In this document: positions 52,062-60,008 of the stretch, in pieces
Layout of the letters: each line of letters opens with the position of its first letter
How positions within the stretch are numbered: the first letter of the stretch is position 1
DNA from: CAZMNY01 sp964567745
Lineage (GTDB): Bacteria > Planctomycetota > Planctomycetia > Pirellulales > Pirellulaceae
Direction: 5' to 3'
Assembly (NCBI GenBank): GCA_964567745.1
Contig: CAZMNY010000002.1
Span: forward strand, 248,001-312,000
DNA: 64,000 nt
Notes under the pieces: model-generated
The model's database searches: none
What the model saw: the letters and a program-made list of their open reading frames with translations, nothing else
What the model was told of the DNA's origin: nothing
Program-made: the position numbers and the translations under genes

Positions 52062-53840
52062 CTACGATGCCGGTTTGGGCTGAACTTGAATGCCCAACTC
52101 GCTGAGCTGCTTCGAGTCGACAAGACCGGGGGCGTCGGTCATCAGATCGGTGGCGCGTTGGGTCTTCGGGAATGCGATGCAGTCTCGAATGTTGTCGAGA
52201 CCGGCGAAGAGCATGACCCAGCGGTCGATTCCCAAGGCAATGCCGCCGTGAGGCGGCGCGCCAAACTGCAACGCCTCTAACAGAAAACCGAAACGCTCGG
52301 CCGCCGTCTCTTCATCGATGCCAAGCAAATTGAAAACGTTTTGCTGGATCTGGCTGTCGTGGATTCGAGTTGTCCCGCCACCGGCTTCAGATCCGTTGAT
52401 CACCAAGTCATAGGCTTTGGCGCGGCACGCACCAGGATTGCTATCGAGAAGACCGACGTCTTGGTCGCGAGGCGCGGTGAAGGGGTGATGCATCGCATTC
52501 CAACGCTCCTCTTCATCGTCCCAATCGAACATCGGAAACTCGACGACCCAGGAGAAGTCCATCGCTTTGGGATCGAACAGGTTAAGCTCCGCACCGAGTC
52601 GCTTTCGCAATCCATAAAGCGCCTTGCATGAGACATCGAACGAATCAGCGATGAATAAGAGCAAGTCGTTCGGTTTGGCGTCCATGCGTTCCTTGATGGC
52701 ATCGAGCACTTCGGGTTCGAGGTTTTTCGCGATGGGCGACCAAAGCGATCCATCCTCTTCGACGCGAAGCCAGGCCAGTCCTTTCGCGCCGAAGTCTTGC
52801 TTGACGTATTCGGTCATCTCATCGATCAACCGACGTGAATATTTGTCCGCCGCGTTTTTCGCGTTGATCCCACGAACTCGCCCGCCGCCGTCGACCGTGC
52901 CTCGGAAGACTCGGAAGTCCGTTTTGGCCGCGATATCGGAGCAACAAATCAGCTCCATTGAAAATCGCAAATCGGGCGCGTCATGGCCGAAACGCTCCAT
53001 CGCCTCGTCGTACGTCATGCGTGGCAGGGGCAAGGCAACGTCGAGTCCGAGAATATCCTTGGCGAGTTTTGCGACCAGTCCGTCAATCATCCCAATCACG
53101 TCGTCAGCGTCGACGAACGCCATTTCGACGTCGAGCTGCGTGAATTCCGGTTGCCGATCGGCGCGTAGATCTTCGTCGCGAAAACAGCGAGCCACCTGCA
53201 CGTAACGATCGTAGCCGGCAATCATCAAGATTTGTTTGTAGAGCTGGGGCGACTGAGGCAGGGCGTAAAACTTATTGTGATGGATGCGGCTCGGAACCAG
53301 ATAATCGCGGGCGCCCTCGGGTGTGCTGCGGCCGAGAATTGGAGTTTCAATATCGACGAAATCTTGTTGCTCGAAGTAATCCCGCATGCCCTTGATGACC
53401 TGACTTCGCCGCATCATCGTTTGTTGCATCTCCGGACGGCGGAGGTCGAGATAACGATATTTGAGTCTCAGGTCTTCGCCCGGCAGTTCAACGCTGGTCG
53501 GCTGAAACGGTGGGGTTTTCGATTTGTTGAGCACTTCGATCGTGTCGACACGAATTTCAATGCCGCCGGTAGGCAACCCCGGATTCTTGGTGCCGTCCGG
53601 GCGGGCGGCGATTTCACCGCGAAACAGCACGACATCCTCGGCTCGCAGCCCTTTGGCCATTTCGATGTTGTCCGCCCCCGCCTCGGGCGAAATGACAATC
53701 TGAGTGACGCCGTAGCGGTCTCGCAAATCGACGAATAGGCCCTTGCCGTGATCTCGGTTGCCGTCCACCCAGCCGCATAGAGTGACCTTTTCGCCGATAT
53801 TTTCCTCACGCAACTCGCCGCAATTATGGGTCCGCAACAA
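52062..53840 (-). CDS. aspS: Aspartyl-tRNA synthetase
   Basis: AspRS charges tRNA-Asp (and possibly tRNA-Asn) with aspartate. The 592-residue protein has the N-terminal OB fold (residues 1-110, VTLCGWVDGNRDHGKGLFVDLRDRYG), motif 2 region FRDEDLRADRQPEFTQLD, the bacterial GAD insertion (~300-420), and motif 3 GIALGIDRWVML. The C-terminal part ends in KTQRATDLMTDAPGLVDSKQLSELG, a bacterial-type ending. Upstream repeats occupy part of the region before its start. Confidence 0.97.
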   Translation of the reverse strand: MLRTHNCGELREENIGEKVTLCGWVDGNRDHGKGLFVDLRDRYGVTQIVISPEAGADNIEMAKGLRAEDVVLFRGEIAARPDGTKNPGLPTGGIEIRVDTIEVLNKSKTPPFQPTSVELPGEDLRLKYRYLDLRRPEMQQTMMRRSQVIKGMRDYFEQQDFVDIETPILGRSTPEGARDYLVPSRIHHNKFYALPQSPQLYKQILMIAGYDRYVQVARCFRDEDLRADRQPEFTQLDVEMAFVDADDVIGMIDGLVAKLAKDILGLDVALPLPRMTYDEAMERFGHDAPDLRFSMELICCSDIAAKTDFRVFRGTVDGGGRVRGINAKNAADKYSRRLIDEMTEYVKQDFGAKGLAWLRVEEDGSLWSPIAKNLEPEVLDAIKERMDAKPNDLLLFIADSFDVSCKALYGLRKRLGAELNLFDPKAMDFSWVVEFPMFDWDDEEERWNAMHHPFTAPRDQDVGLLDSNPGACRAKAYDLVINGSEAGGGTTRIHDSQIQQNVFNLLGIDEETAAERFGFLLEALQFGAPPHGGIALGIDRWVMLFAGLDNIRDCIAFPKTQRATDLMTDAPGLVDSKQLSELGIQVQPKPAS

Positions 53841-54078
53841 CGGTCTGTTCCTCAGTTCGTACTATATTGGCGGAAACCGGCGCCTGGCCGTATCCGTCGG
53901 GAAGCGGCCCATTCTAGCCAGAGGGGCTGGTTGCAGGAAGGTTCGTTTGGGCATCAGCAGAATTACAGCCGCGAGCCAGCAGCGAACTCCGCTCGCCTCG
54001 CTTCGCCTCAACCGCGCCTTCTGGCATCGGGCAAGCCGCTGCGGCCGCCGTCGGATGATGTCGTGTGACGGTTTGCCT

Positions 54079-54147
54079 CCAGGAACGGGCCACGAAAAAC
54101 ACAAAAAAACGCGAAGAGAGAATTTGAACTATTCAGGCAATCGCTCC
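54079..54147. repeat. CACGAAAAACAC-type dispersed repeat, copy 1
   Basis: This ~70-bp block (CCAGGAACGGGCCACGAAAA... ending TTCAGGCAATCGCTCC) recurs at 54231-54310 with several indels. Both copies lie between aspS and the TrmH gene. Confidence 0.75.
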
Positions 54148-54230
54148 GCCTGCTGCCTCCACCCAGACTCTCTCGAGCCGCCGACTCGAAACTCTCCGTG
54201 ACTTCTCGTGCTTTTTGTGGCCATTCTTCT

Positions 54231-54310
54231 CCAGGGACGGACCACGAAAAACACGAAAAATCACAAAGAGAGAATTGATGGATCGAATGATCTATTCAGG
54301 CAATCGCTCC
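54231..54310. repeat. CACGAAAAACAC-type dispersed repeat, copy 2
   Basis: Same orientation as copy 1; shares CACGAAAAACAC, the AAGAGAGAATT stretch and the ending ATTCAGGCAATCGCTCC. The copies have no protein-coding potential. Confidence 0.75.
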
Positions 54311-54395
54311 ATGCTGTCGTCTTCTCTTCCCAAGGAAGTATGATCGTCCATGACGGGCGTCGAGCGATTAAGTGAACCAAGCGGAGGAGAAATTG

Positions 54396-55217
54396 ATGGG
54401 GGTTGGCCAAATCGACTCGCTCGACGACGCCCGTGTCGCAATCTACCGCGATTTGCCTCGCGGGCGTCAAGGGAAACAATCCGGCCAGTTCGTTGTGGAG
54501 GGCCGGCTGTTGTTGGAGCGACTCGGTCAGAGCGACAATGCGATCGAGTCCATTCTGACCGATGAGCGCCATCTCGAGATCGCGGAAGCTCATGCAGGGC
54601 GCGACACGGAGATCTACATCGCAGAAAAAGAGTTGCTCGACGCGATTATCGGGTTTCGTTTTCATCGCGGACTGTTGGCCTGCGCAGAGCGGCCGCGATT
54701 GGATTCCGCCGAGCAGTTTGCCAGTCGAGCGAATTCGTCATCGATCGTGATGATCTGTGAGCGATTCGCCGACCCGGTCAATCTTGGCAGCGTCATTCGA
54801 AACGCCGCGGCCTTTGGCGCCCAGGCCGTGCTGCTCGGCCCCGCGTCCGCGGACCCTTTTGGGCGGCAGGCTTTGCGGGTCTCGATGGGCGCCGTCCTGG
54901 ATTCGCCACCGCTTCGCTCGTCCGACTTGCTGGCCGACGCGAGACGGCTTCGGAGCTGCGGGTTCAAAATCGTGACGGCGGAGTTGGCGTCGGACGCGAT
55001 CGATCTGCGCGACTGCGGCCGCCAGCGGCGAGTCGCCATTGTGCTTGGCAACGAAGGCAGTGGGCTCGATCCGGCGTGGCGAGACGTGGCTGATCAGCGA
55101 GCGATGATTCCGATGGCGAGAGGAGTCGATTCGCTCAACGTGGCCGCCGCCTCGGCGGTTTTTCTTCACCATTTCTCGGGCCCCGAACTTGGCGCGGAAT
55201 CGCCGGAGGGCGAATAG
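54396..55217 (+). CDS. TrmH/SpoU-family RNA 2'-O-methyltransferase
   Basis: The 273-residue protein has an N-terminal substrate-binding domain and a C-terminal SPOUT domain with the three motifs NLGSVIRNAAAFGAQAVLLG, IVLGNEGSGLDP and PMARGVDSLNVAAASAVFLHHF, which form the trefoil knot that binds SAM. It methylates the 2'-OH of a tRNA or rRNA nucleotide; the target is not predictable. ATG at 54396 is preceded by GGAGGAG at 8 bp; an in-frame GTG 24 bp upstream is less likely. Confidence 0.92.
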   Translation: MGVGQIDSLDDARVAIYRDLPRGRQGKQSGQFVVEGRLLLERLGQSDNAIESILTDERHLEIAEAHAGRDTEIYIAEKELLDAIIGFRFHRGLLACAERPRLDSAEQFASRANSSSIVMICERFADPVNLGSVIRNAAAFGAQAVLLGPASADPFGRQALRVSMGAVLDSPPLRSSDLLADARRLRSCGFKIVTAELASDAIDLRDCGRQRRVAIVLGNEGSGLDPAWRDVADQRAMIPMARGVDSLNVAAASAVFLHHFSGPELGAESPEGE

Positions 55218-55814
55218 CTACCGAGGATCGAGGATCTCCTGCAAGCGTTTTAGCGAACGCGTCAACATCACTCGCACGGCCGCGTCCGACTTTTCAAGGG
55301 CGACGGCAATCTGCTTGGACGGTAGACCGTCAACATAGCGCAAGCGGAGCGCCTTCTGTTGGTCCTCCGGCAATTGTGACAGCGCCTCAGCCAGCCGCTG
55401 CTGTTTGACGTTTCGCGAGAACGCCTGACTTGGCGTCGTCATCGTCAGCACAAGCAAGTCGATTAGATTGTTGCCGTCGGCGTTGCCGCCTTGGAGCGGA
55501 GTCTCTCTGTTTGCCGACCGTTTCTGCGCGTCAACATACTTGCGGTGGGCGTCGATGATGCGTCGTTCAGCGACTTGGCAGAGCCAGGAAAAAGGCTCTC
55601 GCTCGCTGAGATCCATTTGACTGAGCGAACGAATTGCATCGGCGCTCGTCTCCTGCAAAATGTCCTCCGCTTCCACTTTCCGCCTCAACGCATCCCCAAT
55701 TCGCCTCTCAATAAACGCCAACAAAGGACGTCGATGTCGTTCGAGGTACTGCGCCATCGCGTCGACATCGCCGGCTCGGAGGGCCGAAAGAATTTCTTCA
55801 TCGCTGGCCGTCAT
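55218..55814 (-). CDS. ECF-type RNA polymerase sigma factor
   Basis: The 198-residue protein has a sigma-2 region (YLERHRRPLLAFIERRIG...EDILQETSADAIRSL) and a sigma-4 region with a helix-turn-helix (LSQLPEDQQKALRLRYVDGLPSKQIAVALEKSDAAVRVMLTRSLKRLQEIL, quoted only in part: LRYVDGLPSKQIAVALEKSD). Planctomycetes encode many such factors, some coupled to Ser/Thr kinases. No anti-sigma gene is adjacent. The gene is convergent with the TrmH gene, whose stop is next to this stop. The ATG at 55814 gives MTASDEEILSALRAGD. Confidence 0.92.
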   Translation of the reverse strand: MTASDEEILSALRAGDVDAMAQYLERHRRPLLAFIERRIGDALRRKVEAEDILQETSADAIRSLSQMDLSEREPFSWLCQVAERRIIDAHRKYVDAQKRSANRETPLQGGNADGNNLIDLLVLTMTTPSQAFSRNVKQQRLAEALSQLPEDQQKALRLRYVDGLPSKQIAVALEKSDAAVRVMLTRSLKRLQEILDPR

Positions 55815-56174
55815 TGGTCTGTGTTTCCTACGTCCAGAGATCTGAATCGCGGCTGAAATCCACCACGCCGCACCGTTCTCTCGCTGCCATCCTTGTGGCG
55901 ACGCCGCGCCGAATTCCCCGAGATATCCGATCATTCCGCGTTCGTTGGCGGTCCTGTCAGCCGGCACCGTAATAGCCTATCGATGATGAAGAGGGAGTGC
56001 AAACCGCGAGCGTGCGTCGTACGGTCGAGGTCGAACGGGTCGAGTCCGGTGGGGCGTTCAACTGCAAGTCGACACTTCTTGGTTGTACGATGCTTCGCTA
56101 TATTGACCACCTTGGATTTGTCCGAGACGGCCAATGACGCGCCGCCCCTCACATTTTCCTTTCAATCTGTCGCT
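55815..56174. other. Intergenic region, nothing recognised
   Basis: About 360 bp upstream of the sigma-factor gene and before the 19-bp tandem repeat. It should hold a sigma-factor promoter. No gene or structured RNA was recognised. Confidence 0.5.
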
Positions 56175-56244
56175 TTCAGCCTCATCTGTTCCATTCAGCC
56201 TCATCTGTTCCATTCAGCCTCATCTGTCGCTTTCAGCCTCATCG
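56175..56244. repeat. 19-bp tandem repeat (3.7 copies)
   Basis: Unit TTCAGCCTCATCTGTTCCA repeated three times with minor change in the third copy and a partial fourth, ending 13 bp before the esterase ATG, so it lies in the leader of that gene. Confidence 0.9.
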
Positions 56245-56257
56245 CCCAATTCTCCTC

Positions 56258-57193
56258 ATGACCGATCAATGCGATTCCGAAACCGAAGGCGAGTTGGCTG
56301 AGCCCATTCAGCCTGGGGATCAGACGTTCGATGTTGACGTGGGCGGACTCCATCGACGCTATCTCGTCCATGCGCCGCCCGACTACGACAGTCGAAATCC
56401 GACCCCCGTCGTATTCGTCTTTCATGGCGGTGGGACCAACGCCAACTGGGTTCGCCGTTTTTGCGGACTTTCCAGTAAGGCGGACGAGGCCAGTTTCTTG
56501 GCGGTGTTTCCAAGCGGCACGGGGGCCCGGGCGAGGCGATTGAGCTGGAACTGTCCAGGCAGTGGTTTCGAGCGGTGGTCGGGCAGCGAAGGCGTGGACG
56601 CTGACCTGGTGAATCGAGTGAATGAGGTCGCTTTCGTACGTGCGATGATCGCCGACCTCTCCCGACGCGGCTCGATCGACTCAAAGCGAGTTTTTGCGAG
56701 CGGTGTTTCGACGGGAGCCATTCTCGTCTACTTCCTCGCCTGCAAGATGCCCAATGAGATCGGCGCTATCGCCCCGATCGGAGGCCCCATCGGGCACGAC
56801 ACGAGCGCGCCGAGCCGGCCCGTCCCGGTCATTCATTTCCATGGCACGGCCGATAATTTTGCACCGTATCAGGGCGGGCATGGCGAGAAGAGTTTCACCG
56901 GTCTGGAGTTCAATTCCATCGACCACACGATGGCAACCTGGTCGGAGTATATCGGCTGCGAATCGCCGCCCTCAGTCGAGAAGCTACCTCAGCGAACGGA
57001 CAATGAGACCAGTGTGAGCAGATCGGTATTCGCCGGACGTGATCATTCCGAAATCGTGCTCTTCACGATCTGGGGCGGCGGCCATACATGGCCCGGCCAA
57101 GACCCTCGGATGGAACTGATGGGAAAGTACACCGAGGACATTCAAGCAAACGACTTGATCTGGGACTTCTTCCTTCGCCACCCCTTGCCTTGA
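56258..57193 (+). CDS. PHB-depolymerase/LpqC-like esterase
   Basis: The 311-residue alpha/beta hydrolase has HGGG oxyanion-hole region in VVFVFHGGGTNANW, the nucleophile Ser in FASGVSTGAILVYFLAC (G-x-S-x-G), an Asp/His region with HFHGTADNFAPYQGGHG, and catalytic His in WGGGHTWPGQD. This fits the polyhydroxybutyrate depolymerase/LpqC family. A signal peptide is not evident, so it may be cytoplasmic or use the wrong start. A 19-bp tandem repeat precedes and a 20-bp repeat array follows. Confidence 0.87.
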   Translation: MTDQCDSETEGELAEPIQPGDQTFDVDVGGLHRRYLVHAPPDYDSRNPTPVVFVFHGGGTNANWVRRFCGLSSKADEASFLAVFPSGTGARARRLSWNCPGSGFERWSGSEGVDADLVNRVNEVAFVRAMIADLSRRGSIDSKRVFASGVSTGAILVYFLACKMPNEIGAIAPIGGPIGHDTSAPSRPVPVIHFHGTADNFAPYQGGHGEKSFTGLEFNSIDHTMATWSEYIGCESPPSVEKLPQRTDNETSVSRSVFAGRDHSEIVLFTIWGGGHTWPGQDPRMELMGKYTEDIQANDLIWDFFLRHPLP

Positions 57194-57261
57194 GTTCGGA
57201 AGTGCTGCCTTACGCTGCAACGTGCTGCCTTGAGCTGCGACGTATTGCCTTGAACGGCGGG
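57182..57261. repeat. 20-bp imperfect tandem repeat
   Basis: Four degenerate units of the type GTGCTGCCTTGAGCTGCGAC start within the last codons of the esterase gene and continue downstream. Confidence 0.7.
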
Positions 57262-57381
57262 GTGATGGGGCGTCGCTCGTAATTCGACTTCGGCGAAGCC
57301 GCAAACGGCCTGCCGTCGCATCTTTTGCTCGACGATGCAGACGTTGGCGTGAAAAGTGAATCAAGCAGAAACAGCGCCGGC

Positions 57382-57681
57382 TCAGTCTTTCTTGGCGGCC
57401 ACGGCCCCAGTGGTTGGCCTCGCCGTTTGGTCTGTCGGCGTATCGCTGGTCAAGGCTTGAATCAACTCGATGTAGTCGTTGACGCAATCGACGTCTTTCG
57501 GGTCGAGGTCGGTGAACTCTAAATCGAGGTCCTCTTCAATTTCAAGCATGAGCGACATGCGATCGAGCGAATCGATATCGTAGTCGGCGAAGTTGTCGTG
57601 ATCGCCGATCGTAACGAGTTTGGATGTCACTTGCTCGATTCCGAGAACAACCGAATGTCGAATACGGTCGGCTTGGATCAT
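57382..57681 (-). CDS. Acyl carrier protein
   Basis: The 99-residue protein is an ACP with DSLDRMSLML (phosphopantetheine Ser38), acidic helix II (EIEEDLDLEFTDLD) and an ending rich in Thr/Ala. It follows a KAS III-like gene by 11 bp on the same strand, so the two are probably cotranscribed. It is not the housekeeping ACP (usually with DSLDTVELVM near fabF); a specialised lipid or polyketide pathway is more likely. Confidence 0.9.
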   Translation of the reverse strand: MIQADRIRHSVVLGIEQVTSKLVTIGDHDNFADYDIDSLDRMSLMLEIEEDLDLEFTDLDPKDVDCVNDYIELIQALTSDTPTDQTARPTTGAVAAKKD

Positions 57682-57692
57682 TTGGTTCTCTC

Positions 57693-58646
57693 CTAACTCT
57701 TGTCTTCTGTTCGAAAAACAACCGTCGTCGCCGCCGCCAATCCTACACCAAATCCGGACAAGAGCATCGTCTGAGGCGGCCCTTCCGGTCGGTTCATGAG
57801 GGGGGCGAGCATGAGCGGAATGCTACTTGAAACGGTGTTGCCAATACCACCAGCGGTAAATGGAATTCGGCTTGGATCGACATCCAAATTGGACGCCAAG
57901 GTCTCGACGATATATTTGCTGCCTTGGTGTAAAAGGAACAGGTCGATCCCGTTCAATTCACACTCGTTTTCAGCCAGGCACCGGGCGACTTGCTTGGGCA
58001 CATTTCGAGCCACGTAGCGAAACACCTGGTTTCCGTACATCTGTAAACAAGCGCCCCGTTCTTCGACTTGAATCGCGGTGGCGAACTCACTTCCCGTAGC
58101 GTAACACGTCTTGCCGACCCGCAGCCGCGGAGTTTCCGAAATCAAGGTGCAGGCACCGGCGTCTCCAAACAACAGCGCCGTATTGCGGTCATTGTCGTCC
58201 ACTATTCTCGAATACGGGTCCGCCGTGAACAATAACCCCTGTCGAAAACCGCTGGCCGCCATAAACGAGCGGATCACGGCCAATCCGTGCACAAATCCGG
58301 AACATCCCAACGAGACATCGAAGCAGGCGGCATAGCCAGGAAGCTCCAGTCGATTGTGAACGATCGCGCTGACATGCGGGATCCCGCCGCCATCAGGATT
58401 CTGAGTGACAACGACGACGCAATCGATTTCCGATCGATCGATCTCTTGTTGCCGATTCAAGTCCTCAAATGCAAGTACGCAAAGATCGGAGGCCGATTGC
58501 TGCTCATCCTTGCGTCGCAATTCTTGAAAACCGAGTTTGCTATCGATAAAAGCAGGCGACGCATCAAGCGACTCGCCGAGCTCCACACAGTTTACTCTTT
58601 TGTTGGGTATATAGACGCCAACCGCTTCAATTCCAATTTCGTTCAT
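57693..58646 (-). CDS. KAS III-like 3-oxoacyl-ACP synthase
   Basis: The 317-residue thiolase-fold enzyme has the Cys-His-Asn triad of FabH-like synthases: Cys115 in SLGCSGFVHGL, His240 in LFLLHQGSKYIVE (FabH usually HQANxRI), and Asn270 in GGIGNTVSSSIPL. It should condense an acyl-CoA or acyl-ACP with a malonyl group. The ATG at 58646 overlaps the TGA of the previous gene in ATGA; a longer frame has no family resemblance. Confidence 0.92.
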   Translation of the reverse strand: MNEIGIEAVGVYIPNKRVNCVELGESLDASPAFIDSKLGFQELRRKDEQQSASDLCVLAFEDLNRQQEIDRSEIDCVVVVTQNPDGGGIPHVSAIVHNRLELPGYAACFDVSLGCSGFVHGLAVIRSFMAASGFRQGLLFTADPYSRIVDDNDRNTALLFGDAGACTLISETPRLRVGKTCYATGSEFATAIQVEERGACLQMYGNQVFRYVARNVPKQVARCLAENECELNGIDLFLLHQGSKYIVETLASNLDVDPSRIPFTAGGIGNTVSSSIPLMLAPLMNRPEGPPQTMLLSGFGVGLAAATTVVFRTEDKS

Positions 58647-59263
58647 ACCAGCCCGAACACCAGCTTTCCGAGAGCTTCCCCGTTGTGTGACAATGTTGCC
58701 TGATAGAATCCGCCTTTGATCGCCCGACGGTGGGCGACCTGACATTCACCATTTGCCGGAATCCGTCGAAGGCTCATCGTAGCGTAAACGAGTTTCCCAT
58801 TAAGTCCCGGAGTAATCGCCTGGACCAAGTGCTTGTACACGCCGACCGCCGATTCAATAAATGACGCTCCCTCGATGGGCGGCACCGTGAACACCATCGC
58901 TTGATCTTCGCGTTTGGCAGCGGCGCAAATATCGAGCTCGTTACAGGCGTATCGATCTGACAGAGGCTTGTCTGGCAATTCGTAAAAAAATCGCTCCATC
59001 CCGTCGCTGCGATACGTCGCGATCAAATGATCCCGACGCGACTCGTCCTCGACGTCCACAACCTCACATTGGCATTCCGTCATCTTGTGTACGGCGAAAT
59101 CAATCCCAGCCGGCGCTGGGTCTTGCGGCACCAAGTAGTCAAACATGGTGCTGCTGTGGAGGTAGTCGCGACTGCCTCGAAACTTGAACTCAGGGCAATC
59201 ACTCACCATGAAAATCGATTTCCGTTGGCAAAACCTGTGCAAGGGCGTCAATTCAAACAGCAT
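58643..59263 (-). CDS. Unknown protein in the KAS III/ACP operon
   Basis: The ~206-residue product (from ATG at 59263; ATG at 59209 is an alternative) has SRDYLHSSTMFDYLVPQ near residue 35-50 and ends GFYQATLSHNGEALGKLVFGLV. No known motif was recognised with certainty; length and the beta-rich pattern allow a hot-dog-type or lipid-modifying fold. The stop overlaps the start of the KAS III gene by 4 bases, so translation is coupled. Confidence 0.7.
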   Translation of the reverse strand: MLFELTPLHRFCQRKSIFMVSDCPEFKFRGSRDYLHSSTMFDYLVPQDPAPAGIDFAVHKMTECQCEVVDVEDESRRDHLIATYRSDGMERFFYELPDKPLSDRYACNELDICAAAKREDQAMVFTVPPIEGASFIESAVGVYKHLVQAITPGLNGKLVYATMSLRRIPANGECQVAHRRAIKGGFYQATLSHNGEALGKLVFGLV

Positions 59264-59496
59264 GCATTCTACGTGCAAAATCCAATACCGTAAGGCGTAA
59301 ACTAGAACTGTCCGCCGAAGTCGACACCACCAGGCGGAAATATCGGATCCGGAAGCCCCCGAAAGCGTGGAAATTACCCCTACTTTTCGAGGCCATGGCC
59401 CTTTTGCCTCGATTGACGATTCGTGTCGGTCTTGGTAGAAAGTCGGGCTTAGCTCCCTCGGATGTGGGCGAGTCATCAGACCATAAGGAACTACGC

Positions 59497-59679
59497 GTGG
59501 CAGCCAGCGAACGTCAACGTGAACTACGCCGACGACGGCAGCGAAAGAAAAAGTTGGGACTCCTTAAACGCCGTTGCGAGAAGGCTTCCGCATCGCAAAA
59601 GGCGGCCGTTGCCGAAACCATCAGGCGATTGACGCCCGGTGCCGAAACGATCATCAAGAATTGGGGCCTGGAAGACTAG
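59497..59679 (+). CDS. Small basic protein of unknown function
   Basis: The 60-residue product starts at GTG 59497, preceded by AAGGA. It is highly basic (RQRELRRRRQRKKKLGLLKRRC) and ends ETIIKNWGLED. I recognise no domain. It may be a nucleic-acid-binding or ribosome-associated protein. An upstream frame to 59395 is not needed. Confidence 0.6.
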   Translation: MAASERQRELRRRRQRKKKLGLLKRRCEKASASQKAAVAETIRRLTPGAETIIKNWGLED

Positions 59680-59746
59680 CTTCCATCGTTTCCCTAGTCG
59701 ATGTGTTCCCTCGCCACGTTCACTTTTGGCGATTTTCAATCTGATG

Positions 59747-59830
59747 CTGACTCAACTTGCCTGACTCAACTTGCCTGACTCAACTTGCCTGACTCAACTT
59801 ACCTGACTCACGTTGCCCGACTCAACTTGC
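59747..59830. repeat. 14-bp tandem repeat (6 copies)
   Basis: CTGACTCAACTTGC occurs four times nearly exactly, with two further units carrying one or two changes, in the intergenic region 59680-60008 that otherwise shows no gene. Confidence 0.93.
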
Positions 59831-60008
59831 CTGACTCCCCAGAATCGCCAACTCCAAAAAGCTGACTCTGCGGAGCCTTACTGTTTAACAGCTCAGCGAA
59901 AGCCCCAAGCATCCCTTCGGTTCGCATCGAATTTTGGGCGCCGCCCGATTCTTGCGGCTCGCACGATACGACGCGCATTTTGTGCGGCTCGCAAGGAACG
60001 CAGACACT

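Noticed and set aside
51894..52280. 128-codon frame on the + strand downstream of the DUF1559 gene
   Set aside because: It runs into the complement of aspS, has an Arg-rich non-protein-like composition and no start signal.
59747..59830. CRISPR array
   Set aside because: Repeats of 14 bp are directly adjacent with no spacers, and no cas genes are present.
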